Positions 25,464 to 33,992 of a stretch of DNA of 64,000 nt are shown piece after piece. Below the pieces are notes generated by a model. It had not been told where the DNA came from. It worked only from the letters and a program-made list of their open reading frames with translations, and ran no database searches. Source of the DNA: Mycobacterium sp. 236(2023). Lineage in GTDB: Bacteria; Actinomycetota; Actinomycetes; Mycobacteriales; Mycobacteriaceae. The stretch lies in the NCBI RefSeq assembly GCF_029623955.1, contig NZ_JARSBP010000005.1:1-64000 (forward strand), given 5' to 3'. The translations under genes were made by a program, and so were the position numbers. The first letter of the stretch is position 1. Each line of letters starts with the position of its first letter.

Positions 25464-25718
25464 ATGAGCATCTGCGACACCTGTGGCAATCACTACGACA
25501 AAGCTTTCACCGTCACATGGCACGACGGCCGGAGTGCGACCTTCGACAGCGTGGAGTGCGCAGCCATGCAATTGGCGCCGCAATGCGGACATTGCGGCTG
25601 CCGGATCCTCGGGCACGGCATCGAGACCGACGAGGGCATCTTCTGCTGTGCACACTGTGCACGCAAAGACACCAACGCCGACGTCAACGACCGCTACCCC
25701 GTCCCGTCGGGAGCCTAG
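25464..25718 (+). CDS. Small Cys-rich protein, prokaryotic metallothionein-like
   Basis: The protein has 84 residues with nine cysteines (C4, C7, C32, C41, C44, C46, C61, C62, C65) and several His, arranged as C-x2-C, C-x2-C-x-C and CC-x2-C clusters. The pattern is that of the prokaryotic metallothionein-type zinc-ribbon family. The start ATG 25464 places C-x2-C immediately at the N terminus. It would bind Zn or Cu/Cd in the cytoplasm. The tandem palindrome 30-55 bases upstream suggests metal- or stress-responsive control. Three bases separate its stop from the convergent cutinase stop. Confidence 0.75.
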   Translation: MSICDTCGNHYDKAFTVTWHDGRSATFDSVECAAMQLAPQCGHCGCRILGHGIETDEGIFCCAHCARKDTNADVNDRYPVPSGA

Positions 25719-25721
25719 GAG

Positions 25722-26426
25722 CTACAGGCGCCCGACGGCAAAAGCTGCACCCTCGTTGGTCATCCCGTTGATCGGATAGAGGGCGTGAGCCACTCCAGGC
25801 TGGCCGTCGGGGGCACCGTCACAGATGCCGTCGCCCGGGGCGCACAGCTCGGTCGTCTTGTCCGCGTACAGGGGGCCGATGGTGATCGCCGGCGCACCAT
25901 ACCGCGACAGGAAGGCTCCGGAGGGTGTGCCGAAGAGGACGACCGCCGCAACGTGTTCGGCCACCTCAGGTGGCAGCGGGGTTGGTGCGACCGCAGCAGG
26001 CACCGAGCTTGGCACGGTGTCCGAGGTCGCGAACCCCGACACGACCGCGCCCTGGGAGTAGCCCCCGAGAATCAGGCGCGTGTCGGGGCAGATGTCGGAC
26101 ATGGTCTTCACGCGATTGCCCGCGTCGCGAACGCCGTCGATCACCGTCGCGGCGAAGAGCTCACGATCGGCGAAGTTGTTCGCCGCGGGATAGTTCACGG
26201 CGTAAACCCCGACCGAGCGTGGGCCGGCCTGGGCTCGGACCGCGTCGACGAACGACTGTCCCACTCCGCCCACTCCGGGCGCCTCGCTGGTGCCGCGCGC
26301 GAAGATCACCTCCACGTCGGGACAGGGCTCCTGCGCCCAGGCGGTCGGCACACCGACACCGACGACTGCAGCGCACGCTCCGAGAACAGCGGCACCGGCC
26401 GCACCAACGATTCGACTGATTCCCAT
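25722..26426 (-). CDS. Secreted cutinase-family esterase
   Basis: The 234-residue protein has a Sec signal peptide (hydrophobic residues 7-30, cleavage near TAWA-QE). The alpha/beta-hydrolase cutinase triad is S124 in GGYSQGA, D199 or D203 in the CAPGDGICD loop and H214 in VAHALY. Disulfide cysteines C35/C113 and C195/C202 are in the expected places. Mycobacterial cutinase-like proteins act on lipid esters in or outside the envelope. ATG 26426 is preferred over the upstream frame start because a SigF-type promoter ends ten bases before it. Confidence 0.93.
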   Translation of the reverse strand: MGISRIVGAAGAAVLGACAAVVGVGVPTAWAQEPCPDVEVIFARGTSEAPGVGGVGQSFVDAVRAQAGPRSVGVYAVNYPAANNFADRELFAATVIDGVRDAGNRVKTMSDICPDTRLILGGYSQGAVVSGFATSDTVPSSVPAAVAPTPLPPEVAEHVAAVVLFGTPSGAFLSRYGAPAITIGPLYADKTTELCAPGDGICDGAPDGQPGVAHALYPINGMTNEGAAFAVGRL

Positions 26427-26435
26427 CGGCCTGCA

Positions 26436-26461
26436 GTACCCCGCAGTTCGCTGGTCAAACG
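26436..26461 (-). promoter_or_regulatory. SigF-type promoter
   Basis: Minus strand CGTTT (26461-26457), 15-base spacer, GGGTAC (26441-26436). Nine of ten core bases match. The predicted start is within a few bases of the cutinase ATG at 26426. Confidence 0.5.
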
Positions 26462-26507
26462 ACGGCAAATATGACGGCTCGGTCATCGGTTAGCCGGCTC
26501 GTTGACC

Positions 26508-26786
26508 TCATACGCCGCCATCGTGCGGCGTCGGGCTCTGCGGCGACTCCCACTTGGACTCCAGCGTGCGGACCACGACAGTGTCGCCGGGTAACTCGAC
26601 GTCGCAGGTCTCGCCGTCGTCGCCCTCCAGCGTGACGATCATCGTCGTGCCCGCATCGTCGCGGCGCGAATCGGTGTGCACAACCTTGTATTGGCGCGGC
26701 TCGTCACCGGCGTCGGGCACATTCAGCGAGATGAGGTCGCCGGGTGCGACGTTGACGAGGCGGTCGTTCTCGGACTGAGCAGTCAT
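26508..26786 (-). CDS. Small conserved mycobacterial hypothetical protein
   Basis: This frame encodes 92 acidic residues with alternating strands (VAPGDLISLNV, YKVVHTDSR, TTMIVTLEGDDGETCDVELPGDTVVV), suggesting a small beta-barrel such as an SH3-like fold. It has no signal peptide or membrane segment. Start ATG 26786 with a clear gene-like composition; no partner motif. It is divergent from the DJ-1/PfpI gene with an 82-base gap. Confidence 0.65.
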   Translation of the reverse strand: MTAQSENDRLVNVAPGDLISLNVPDAGDEPRQYKVVHTDSRRDDAGTTMIVTLEGDDGETCDVELPGDTVVVRTLESKWESPQSPTPHDGGV

Positions 26787-26810
26787 GGGTTAGACGGTAG
26801 AGGACTCGTC

Positions 26811-26836
26811 TGATTCGGGGCCGACTCAGCGGGTAA
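26811..26836 (+). promoter_or_regulatory. Weak SigF-like promoter
   Basis: TGATT (26811-26815), 15 bases, GGGTAA (26831-26836). The -10 is perfect but the -35 shares only the TT end. A start near 26842 would leave a 27-base leader carrying the GAGAGGAG ribosome-binding site of the PfpI gene. Confidence 0.3.
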
Positions 26837-26868
26837 CGCTGCTGTAGAGAAGCGAGAGGAGCCCCTTC

Positions 26869-27426
26869 ATGCCCAACGAACTCAACGGCCGCAAGATCGC
26901 ATTCCTCGCCGCCGACGGCGTCGAGAAGATCGAACTCGAGCGGCCCCGCGCCGCGGTCCACGATGCCGGCGGCCAGGTCGATCTGCTATCGGTGAAGGAT
27001 GGCGAAATCGACGCGCGCAACCATGATTTGGAGCCGGCAGGTTCCTTTTCCGTAGACCGCGTCGTCGGCGACGCCCGGGTGGACGAGTACGACGCGCTGG
27101 TGTTGCCGGGCGGCACGGTCAACGCGGACAAGGTGCGTCTCGACGAAGCCGCCGTGGCCTTCGTCCGCGACTTCGTGCATTCCGGTAAGCCGGTCGCGGC
27201 GATCTGTCACGGACCGTGGGCGCTGGTCGAGGCCGATGTCGTCGAAGGCCGGACTCTGACGTCGTATCCGAGCCTGCGCACCGATCTGCGTAATGCCGGC
27301 GCCACGGTCGTGGACCAGCAGGTGTGCATCGACGGCAACCTGATCACGAGTCGTTCACCCGAGGACCTCGATGCCTTCTGCCAGGCCATCACCGATCAAT
27401 TCGCCAATACACCCGCCCACACCTGA
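26869..27426 (+). CDS. DJ-1/PfpI family protein
   Basis: This is a 185-residue class I glutamine-amidotransferase-like fold with the nucleophile elbow AICHGPW (C113, H114) and an upstream acidic partner (E22-E24 region, IELERP). The pattern fits the YhbO/PfpI stress subgroup rather than Hsp31. It may act as protein deglycase or peptidase in stress defence; the activity of this group is debated. A strong GAGAGGAG ribosome-binding site lies before ATG 26869. It is possibly SigF dependent. Confidence 0.92.
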   Translation: MPNELNGRKIAFLAADGVEKIELERPRAAVHDAGGQVDLLSVKDGEIDARNHDLEPAGSFSVDRVVGDARVDEYDALVLPGGTVNADKVRLDEAAVAFVRDFVHSGKPVAAICHGPWALVEADVVEGRTLTSYPSLRTDLRNAGATVVDQQVCIDGNLITSRSPEDLDAFCQAITDQFANTPAHT

Positions 27427-27448
27427 CCCGAAACGATTTTCGGGCGGC

Positions 27449-27470
27449 ATACATGTATGTGCTATGCATA
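27449..27470. promoter_or_regulatory. Palindromic operator overlapping the marR start
   Basis: ATACATGTAT (27449-27458) and TATGCATA (27463-27470) are adjacent perfect palindromes in an otherwise GC-rich region. They straddle the first codons of the MarR frame, the usual place for autorepression of marR-efflux operons. Confidence 0.5.
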
Positions 27471-27900
27471 TTTGGTGCCGCCGACCCGCTACGACCAGCT
27501 CGATGACCTGCTGACCCGTATTCACGTCGCACGGCAGCGGCCGCAATGGAACAACTCGACATTCCGCGTGTTGCGGGCCGTCGAGCACTGTCGGCACTCC
27601 GGCGGCGCCTCGGTTCGCGACGTCGCCGAGTTCATGGCTGTCGAGCATTCGACAGCCAGCCGCATCGTCGCCGCCGTGGTCGCCACGGGGCTGCTCACCA
27701 AGACGTCGGCGCATGACGATCAGCGGCGGTGCGCGCTCGTGCTGACCGACGTCGGGCGCAAGGAGCTTGCCGCCGTCACCGATCGGCGCCGCGATCTCGT
27801 GGCGGGAACCGTCGCCGACTGGCCTGAGTCCGATGTCGACACCCTCGTCGCACTGCTCGACCGCCTCACCGAACGTTTCGAGAGCGCGGCGACCCGATGA
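27457..27900 (+). CDS. MarR-family transcriptional regulator
   Basis: This frame encodes 147 residues (141 if the GTG at 27475 is the real start). The winged helix-turn-helix spans about residues 25-100: FRVLRAVEH, SVRDVAEFMAVEHSTASRIV recognition helix region, and the wing with DDQRRCALVLTDVGR. It is coupled by ATGA to the MFS gene, so it probably represses its own efflux operon in the absence of ligand. The AT-rich palindromes at 27449-27470 overlap the ATG. If they are the operator/-10 region, the downstream GTG becomes more likely as the start. Confidence 0.9.
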   Translation: MCYAYLVPPTRYDQLDDLLTRIHVARQRPQWNNSTFRVLRAVEHCRHSGGASVRDVAEFMAVEHSTASRIVAAVVATGLLTKTSAHDDQRRCALVLTDVGRKELAAVTDRRRDLVAGTVADWPESDVDTLVALLDRLTERFESAATR

Positions 27901-29138
27901 CAACCGAGGCCAGGACGGCGACGGCTGCCCAACTGCCCGCCCGCAGTGCGTTCGGATTGATGTTCGACCGGGTTTTCGGTGCGCTGTTCTGGGGCAAGAT
28001 GTTCGCCGTCGTTGCGGTGTGGACGCACGGCATCGTCGCGGCGATCGTCATGTACGACGCGACCCGCTCGGCGCTCATGGTGGGTCTGGTGGGTGTCGTC
28101 CAGTTCGCACCGCAGCTGATCCTCGCGCCGACCAGCGGCAAATGGGCCGACACAGGCAACCCGGCGCGACAGATCCTTCTCGGCAGGGTCTTCTGCGTCA
28201 TCGGCTCGGGTTCGATCGCGGCGTGGATGTTCGTGCAGCCCGGTCTCGACGGCATGAGCGTCGCGATCCCCATCCTGTTGGGCACCACGCTCGTCGGATT
28301 CGGCTTCGTCGTCGGCGGTCCCGCGATGCAGTCGATCGTGCCGACCATCATCCGCGACGGCGAGCTCGCGACGGCCATGGCGCTCAACAGCATTCCGATG
28401 ACCGTCGGCCGCATCATCGGACCGGCCACCGGCGCCTATCTGTCCGTCCACGTCGGCGCGGCGACGGCGTTCGCCATCAGCGCGGTCCTGCATTTCGTGT
28501 TCGCCCTGTTCCTCGTCGCCGTCCGTTTCCCGACACCGGCGCCGAGTCCCCCCGGCACCGACTTCCGCGTTCGGGTCGCCGTCAGATACGTCATGCAGAA
28601 CCGGCCCCTGCTGCTGGCACTGCTGGCCGTCACCACCGTCGGCATCGTGTCGGACCCCTCCATCACGCTGGCGCCGTCGGTGGCCGACGCACTCGGCGGG
28701 GGCGCCGGCCTCGTCGGGACCCTGTCCGCGGTTTTCGGTATGGGAGCAGCGGTCGGCATGGGCGCGCTGGCCCTGCTGCGCGGACGCATCGCCTCGGCGT
28801 ACGTGTCGTCGATCGGCATGGCGGCCTTGACCGTCGGCAGCGTGGTCCTGGCCGTCGGCTCGCAGCAATGGGTGGCGTTCACCGGTTTCGCGTTGGCGGG
28901 CCTGGGTTTCGGCTGCGCAATGACCGGGCTGTCGACCGTCGTACAGGAACGTGCCCCCGCGGAACTGCGTGGCCGCATCATGGCGCTCTGGTTGGTCGGA
29001 TTTCTCGGCTCCCGGCCGATCGCGGCCGGCGTGCTGGGTGGCACCGCCGATCTTGTCAGCGTCTACGCCGCGTTCGGGGTCGCCGCGGTGCTGAGTCTGG
29101 TCGTCACCGTGGTGTGCCGACCATCGAAGCTCGTCTAG
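27897..29138 (+). CDS. MFS transporter (probable drug efflux)
   Basis: This 413-residue permease has about 11-12 hydrophobic segments and the MFS inter-helix motif after the second segment (GKWADTGNPARQILLGR, residues 81-97). It fits the enterobactin-exporter/drug efflux MFS group. It overlaps the MarR gene by four bases (ATGA), giving a regulator-pump operon. The substrate is unknown. Its stop TAG lies in the CTAG at 29135-29138 that also holds the stop of the convergent hydrolase gene. Confidence 0.92.
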   Translation: MTTEARTATAAQLPARSAFGLMFDRVFGALFWGKMFAVVAVWTHGIVAAIVMYDATRSALMVGLVGVVQFAPQLILAPTSGKWADTGNPARQILLGRVFCVIGSGSIAAWMFVQPGLDGMSVAIPILLGTTLVGFGFVVGGPAMQSIVPTIIRDGELATAMALNSIPMTVGRIIGPATGAYLSVHVGAATAFAISAVLHFVFALFLVAVRFPTPAPSPPGTDFRVRVAVRYVMQNRPLLLALLAVTTVGIVSDPSITLAPSVADALGGGAGLVGTLSAVFGMGAAVGMGALALLRGRIASAYVSSIGMAALTVGSVVLAVGSQQWVAFTGFALAGLGFGCAMTGLSTVVQERAPAELRGRIMALWLVGFLGSRPIAAGVLGGTADLVSVYAAFGVAAVLSLVVTVVCRPSKLV

Positions 29139-30286
29139 CTCGGGCGAAACCTGCCCGTCAGGTCCCGGATGGTGTTGACCTCGCTGGGCCGGTACGGACT
29201 CAGATCAGTGTTCAGCAGGTCGTGGAACCACAGTTGCGGTTCGGTGACCGGCTTCTGCCACGAATCCCAGGGCAGATAGGTCTGCGACTTGCCCGCGACG
29301 AAGCCCCACGTGAAGGCTCCGATGTTGTGGTGCTTCATGATCGGCAGGATCGTCTCGACGGTGCTGCCCAGGGTCCGGGCCATGTATTCGGTGCACATCA
29401 TCGGCCTGCCGAACTGGAAGAGCTCACCCAACCGATCGTTGAAACCCTTGGGGTCGGCGTAGCTGTGGAAGCTGATCACGTCGGAGAGGTCGAGCTGCAT
29501 GCGGTTGATGTCGTTGCGGCGCGCCGGATCTCCCCACACGCCGTCCCACACCCCGCTGGTCAGAGGCTGGATGGGATCGACGGCCCTGGCCCATTGGAAC
29601 ACCTGGGGCAGCAGCTCACCCACGCGTTCGATCTTGTCACGACGTTCGACCGCCTTGTAGGCGTCGGCCGGGTTGTCGGGCTCGTTCCACAGATCCCAGC
29701 CCAGGACCCGCCTGTCATTGCGGAACTGGCTGATGACGCCGAAGACGTAGTCCCTCATGACGCGGCGATATCCGGGGTCGCCGAGGTGGTCGGCGCCCGG
29801 ACTCTGCACCCAGCCGGAGTTGTGCACGCCGGGGACCGGATCGCGCTGCTTGCCCAACCGGGGGTGCGGATCCCAGCAGGAGTCGAACAGGACGAACAGC
29901 GGTTTGATGCCGTGGTGCGCCGCGATATCGACGAACCGTGCCAGCCGCCGCTGGAATCCGGCCCTGTCCTGGACCCACAGCAGATCGTGGAGGAAAACCC
30001 GAACGGTGTTGAGCCCGAGGTGTTTTGCCACCCGGAGTTCGGTATCGATACGTCTCGGATCGAAGGTGCCCGGCTGAAACATCTCGAGCTGGTTGATGGC
30101 GTTGGCCGGGATGAAATTCGCGCCGACCAACCAGCCCTGTGCGCGCTGCCAGCGGTGGGCACGATCCGGCGACCACCGGCTCAGCTCGGCCGACGCCCGC
30201 GGAACGGTGGTCAGGGCTGCACCTGCCGCGAGAACCGCCGGCAGCTTGAGCACCGTGCGGCGATCGACGAGGGGGTTGGGTGACAA
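29135..30286 (-). CDS. Exported GH5-like glycoside hydrolase
   Basis: The protein has 383 residues. A twin-arginine type leader is visible (DRRTVLKLPAVLAAGAALTT, residues 8-27). The catalytic domain follows a clan-A TIM barrel: acid/base E202 in WDLWNEPDN and nucleophile E300 in CTEYMAR, with supporting HDLLWVQ and SFHSYAD strands. This points to a cellulase/mannanase/xylanase-type endo-enzyme; the exact substrate cannot be read. Exported by Tat and probably released or envelope bound. The 224 bases upstream (30287-30510) contain no gene. Confidence 0.85.
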   Translation of the reverse strand: MSPNPLVDRRTVLKLPAVLAAGAALTTVPRASAELSRWSPDRAHRWQRAQGWLVGANFIPANAINQLEMFQPGTFDPRRIDTELRVAKHLGLNTVRVFLHDLLWVQDRAGFQRRLARFVDIAAHHGIKPLFVLFDSCWDPHPRLGKQRDPVPGVHNSGWVQSPGADHLGDPGYRRVMRDYVFGVISQFRNDRRVLGWDLWNEPDNPADAYKAVERRDKIERVGELLPQVFQWARAVDPIQPLTSGVWDGVWGDPARRNDINRMQLDLSDVISFHSYADPKGFNDRLGELFQFGRPMMCTEYMARTLGSTVETILPIMKHHNIGAFTWGFVAGKSQTYLPWDSWQKPVTEPQLWFHDLLNTDLSPYRPSEVNTIRDLTGRFRPS

Positions 30287-30510
30287 AGTTCAATCCTTCG
30301 GTCTAAAGATCGGTCATCCCATCAGCCACGACGCTGCGCGGAACAGAGCTCCGCAAAGAGACCCAGACAAGTTCACGGTCGCCCGTGTATCGACGCTGCA
30401 AGGCCCCCCGTTACAGTCGCTGCGCACGACCAAACTAGCCCATAATCCAACGCCCAGAGCGGATTTCGCTAAATGTACAGCGGCGAGTCGTGTCAAGCCC
30501 GCCGACGAAA

Positions 30511-31496
30511 TCACTCGGTGAGTTTCCCGAGGAATCGCTGAACTGTCCGGCTGATCGAGGTCGGCACGTGGTCGGGATCCATCAGCTCGTTCTCTGCCAG
30601 CGGACCTGCCTCGACCTCGACATCCGCTGCGGTGAATGCCACCAGGCTGCGCCCCTCGCCGCGCAACGCATTCACCGCCGCCAGAAAGGTGCCGTGTGCC
30701 TCCGAGGCCTCGGCGAAGTCGTCCGGCGTGACACCGAGATGCTCGCTGACCAATTCGTCGCGGACGGCAATGGTGACACCGGGCTCATCTTCGATCGTCA
30801 TGTCACACTCGCTGTCGAAACCCATCGACCGGTTGTTGAGGTTCGACGAACCGATGCGCAGGAGCCGATCGTCGATCACCATGACCTTCGAGTGCACGTA
30901 GACCGGGGTGCCGCTGGCCGCCACCGGCCAGAACACTCCCAGACGCCCGTGATCGTCTGTGTCCCAAAGCATTTGGAACAGGTTGCGGCGGGCAGTATCC
31001 ATCGACTCGCGCTCCAGCCGGCTCTCGGAGCGCCGCGGCAGCACGATCACGATCTCCGGCCCGTCGGGTTCCTGCAGCCGTTCGGCGAGCGCCGTGGCCA
31101 GCTTCCGCGACGCCAGATACTGGTTCTCCAGATAGATGGTGTGCCTCGCAGCGGCGATCGCCGCGAGGTTCAGCGCCTCGACCTCGCGCACCTTGCGCAA
31201 TGCCCACGTCGATCTGCCGCAGGACGGGTTCCAAACCGGGCGGCTTCTGATGATGGACCGCGCCGGTCGGGTGGACTCCGTCCATGGCCAACCACAACCG
31301 GTCGCTGCTGAGCCAGTTCAGCAACGCAACGGGATCTCGAGGTCGGGCCGCAGCCGCAGCAGGTACCACAGGAAGGCTCGCAGCTGATTAGGGTCGGCCA
31401 GGGTTGTGCCGCACCGTTGACGATGACGGCGAAGTTGTCGGTCCGCTCGACCCGCCAGCAGGTGTCGCCGGGGACCAGAAGGCGTCGGTCCTTCAT
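30511..31496 (-). pseudogene. Phospholipase D family gene decayed by multiple internal deletions
   Basis: The start is recognisable (MKDRRLLVPGDTCWRVER, ATG 31496), but pieces of the protein then appear in alternating frames. They are LADPNQLRAFLWYLLRLRPD, then NWLSSDRLWLAMDGVHPTG ending HHQK, then a PPGLEPVLRQIDVGIA piece, then a clean 229-codon C-terminal half (from 31200) with the second HKD motif VHSKVMVIDD. The blocks between them, including the rest of the first HKD motif, are missing compared with normal PLD proteins. At least three or four deletions are needed. The C-terminal frame could still be translated but would lack half the active site. Confidence 0.8.
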
Positions 31497-31501
31497 CGTG
31501 C

Positions 31502-32803
31502 TCAGCGGCCCAGCACCGACTTCAGCGACTCGTCGAGAATGTCGAGCCCGGCGTGCAGCTCGGTCTCGGACACCGTGAGCGGCGGCGCGATCCGGAAGAT
31601 CCCGCCCATGCCCGGCAACTGCACGATGTTCATGTGCAGACCCCTGTCCAGGCAGGCGGCGGTCACCTCGCCGCCCAGAGCATCGGCCGCCGCCTTGGTC
31701 GACTTGTCGGAGTCGAGCTCGAGCCCCTGGAGCAGGCCACGGCCCCGGACATCGCCGACCTGGTCGTAGCGGTGTTGCATGTCACCGAGGCGCTCGCGTA
31801 GCTGAGCACCGAGCGTCGCGGCTCGCGCGACCAACCCGTCCCTCGCGACGACGTCGAGCACGGTGCACGCGACCGCGGCGGCCAACGGATCCGACACGTG
31901 GGTCGTGAAGAAGAGGAACCCTCTGTCGTGGCAGGCCGCCTCGATCTCGTCGCTGGTGACGACGGCCGCGACCGGAAGTCCCGCGCCGAGGGTCTTGGAC
32001 AGCGTCAGCAGGTCGGGGGCGACGCCGTCGCGCTCGAAGGCGTACATCATGCCTGTGCGGCCGATGCCGGTCTGCGCCTCGTCGACGATGAGCAGCATCC
32101 CGCGTTCGGCGCACAGCTCCTTGAGCCGGCGCAGATAACCCTCGGGCAGTTCGATGATCCCGCCCGACGACAGGATCGGCTCGACCAGACATGCGGCGAG
32201 GCTGCCCGAGGATTGGGCGTCGATCATCGCGAAGCCGTACGCGAGCTCGGACTCCCAGTCGTGGGTTCCGTCGGCGTGCCGGAACGGTGAGCGGTAGGCG
32301 TTCGGGGTGGGCAACGTCAGGCTGCCTGGCATCGCCGGACCGTATCCGCGCCGGCCGGCGCTGAAGGTCACCGACGCCGCGCCGGTGGTCATCCCGTGCC
32401 ACGACCGGTCGAAAGAGACGATCTCGTACCTGCCGGTGTAGAGCTTGGCCATCTTGATGGCGGCCTCGTTGGATTCGGCCCCGGTGGTCAGCAGCAGCGT
32501 TCGGCTCAGCGACGCGGGGAGCGTCGCGGCCAGCGCCGTGGCGAGATCGACGACGGGCCTGCTGAGCATCCCGCTGTAGAGGTGGTCCAGCGAAGCCACC
32601 GCCGCCGACACGGTCGCCACGATGTCGGGATGCCCGTGGCCGAGGACCGCGCTCATCTGACCGGACGTGAAGTCCAGGATCGCGGTGCCGTCGCTGTCGT
32701 AGACGTAGCTTCCGTTGGCCCGCTCGATGATTCGTGGAACGAACGCCGCGCCGTAGCGCACCAGATGCCGATCGGCGTCCTGCCAGAACTGCCGGGTGTT
32801 CAC
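31502..32803 (-). CDS. dgdA: 2,2-dialkylglycine decarboxylase (class III aminotransferase fold)
   Basis: The protein has 433 residues, the exact family length. Strong landmarks of dialkylglycine decarboxylase are NTRQFWQDADRHLVRYG, LDFTSGQMSAVLGHGHP, TTGAESNEAAIKMAKL, SWHGMT, D241 in DEAQTGIGRTG and PLP lysine K270 in TLSKTLGAGLP. The C terminus has NIVQLPGMGGIFRIAPPLTVS. It decarboxylates dialkylglycines such as 2-aminoisobutyrate and transaminates pyruvate. The start is GTG 32803, preceded by AAGGTGG. No LysR-type DgdR gene is adjacent. Confidence 0.93.
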   Translation of the reverse strand: MNTRQFWQDADRHLVRYGAAFVPRIIERANGSYVYDSDGTAILDFTSGQMSAVLGHGHPDIVATVSAAVASLDHLYSGMLSRPVVDLATALAATLPASLSRTLLLTTGAESNEAAIKMAKLYTGRYEIVSFDRSWHGMTTGAASVTFSAGRRGYGPAMPGSLTLPTPNAYRSPFRHADGTHDWESELAYGFAMIDAQSSGSLAACLVEPILSSGGIIELPEGYLRRLKELCAERGMLLIVDEAQTGIGRTGMMYAFERDGVAPDLLTLSKTLGAGLPVAAVVTSDEIEAACHDRGFLFFTTHVSDPLAAAVACTVLDVVARDGLVARAATLGAQLRERLGDMQHRYDQVGDVRGRGLLQGLELDSDKSTKAAADALGGEVTAACLDRGLHMNIVQLPGMGGIFRIAPPLTVSETELHAGLDILDESLKSVLGR

Positions 32804-32866
32804 CAGCGCCACCTTACGGTGTGATTCTCCAGAGCTGCGCGCCCACGCAGCGTTATTGTTCGCTAC

Positions 32867-33979
32867 ATGCGGGGCGGCTGCGGGTGCGGGGACGGTCATG
32901 ATCTGAGCGCGATCTCCCGGAGGGCGGCCCTGACCGGGTCCGTGATTCTCGGCGCCGGACTGCTGGGCGCGGCGACGGGGACGAGCTCGGCGCAGCCGAC
33001 GCAGACCCCACCTGAGGCGCTGCCCGACACGGCTCTGATCACCCTCGGGGTCCAAGCCGGTCCCCCGCCGGTCCCGCACCGCGTGGGGATCTCCTCGGCG
33101 CTCAAGATCGGGTCCGACGTCTACGTGATCGACTGCGGACTCGGATCCCTGAACGCGTTCGCCAACGCCGGTCTGCGCTTCGGCGACGTGAAGAAGATGT
33201 TCATCACGCACCTGCACGCCGACCACATCGTCGACTACTACAGCTTCTTCCTCTCCGGCGGAGCCTCGATGCGCCCCGGTGCGACGGCGGTTGAGGTGTT
33301 CGGGCCGGGCCCGGCCGGGGGTCTGCCGCCCAGCGAGGTCGGCAACCCGAATCCAGCGGTCGTCGATCCGGGCAACCCCGCGCCCGGTCTGGCCGCCACC
33401 ACCGACGCCCTGATCCAGGCGTTTGCCTACACCAGCAACATCTTCATCCGTGACAACGGCACCAACAACGTCGAGGACCTGATCCGGGTCAACGAGATCG
33501 CTGTCCCGCCTGGGTCGGACTTCCGGAACCGGTCACCGAAAATGGAGCCGTTCCACGTCGTCTCGGACGACAACGTCGACGTCGCGGCGATCCTGGTACC
33601 CCACTACGACGTGTACCCCTCGTTCGCGTTCCGCTTCGACCTGAAAAAATCCGGTGTGTCAGTGACCTTTTCGGGCGACACCGTGAAGTCCGACAATATC
33701 GTCACCCTCGCCAGGGGCACCGATGTCCTGGTGCACGAGGCGATGTTCAGCCTCGACACCGCGTTCTACGGCAACCGGTTTCCACCCAACTATCTCCCGA
33801 ACTCGCACACCTCTGCCGTCCAGGTCGGCGAGGTCGCCGCCGCCGTGGCACCCGGCCACCTCATCGTCAGTCATTACGATCCGCCGGACCTGCCCGACTC
33901 CCAGTGGTTCGAGGCCATCGGGAAGAACTTCACCGGGCGGACGACGATCGCGCGGGACGGTCAGGTCTTCCCGCTCTGA
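32867..33979 (+). CDS. Exported metallo-beta-lactamase-fold hydrolase
   Basis: The protein has 370 residues. The N terminus combines a Cys-rich MRGGCGCGDGH with a twin-arginine-like SRRAALTGSVILGAGLLG, so Tat export is probable. The MBL zinc motif HLHADH is at residues 115-120, with later ligands in VPHYDVYPS, FSGDTVKSD and VSHYDPPD. The pattern resembles the arylsulfatase/RNase Z-like subgroup of exported MBL proteins. The substrate is unknown. It is divergent from dgdA, 63 bases between starts. Confidence 0.88.
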   Translation: MRGGCGCGDGHDLSAISRRAALTGSVILGAGLLGAATGTSSAQPTQTPPEALPDTALITLGVQAGPPPVPHRVGISSALKIGSDVYVIDCGLGSLNAFANAGLRFGDVKKMFITHLHADHIVDYYSFFLSGGASMRPGATAVEVFGPGPAGGLPPSEVGNPNPAVVDPGNPAPGLAATTDALIQAFAYTSNIFIRDNGTNNVEDLIRVNEIAVPPGSDFRNRSPKMEPFHVVSDDNVDVAAILVPHYDVYPSFAFRFDLKKSGVSVTFSGDTVKSDNIVTLARGTDVLVHEAMFSLDTAFYGNRFPPNYLPNSHTSAVQVGEVAAAVAPGHLIVSHYDPPDLPDSQWFEAIGKNFTGRTTIARDGQVFPL

Positions 33980-33992
33980 CCCGGTGGAGCGG

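Noticed and set aside
27767..30283. An 838-codon open frame on the plus strand
   Set aside because: It runs across the MFS and GH5-like genes in other frames, with Arg/Pro/Ala-rich residues and no motif.
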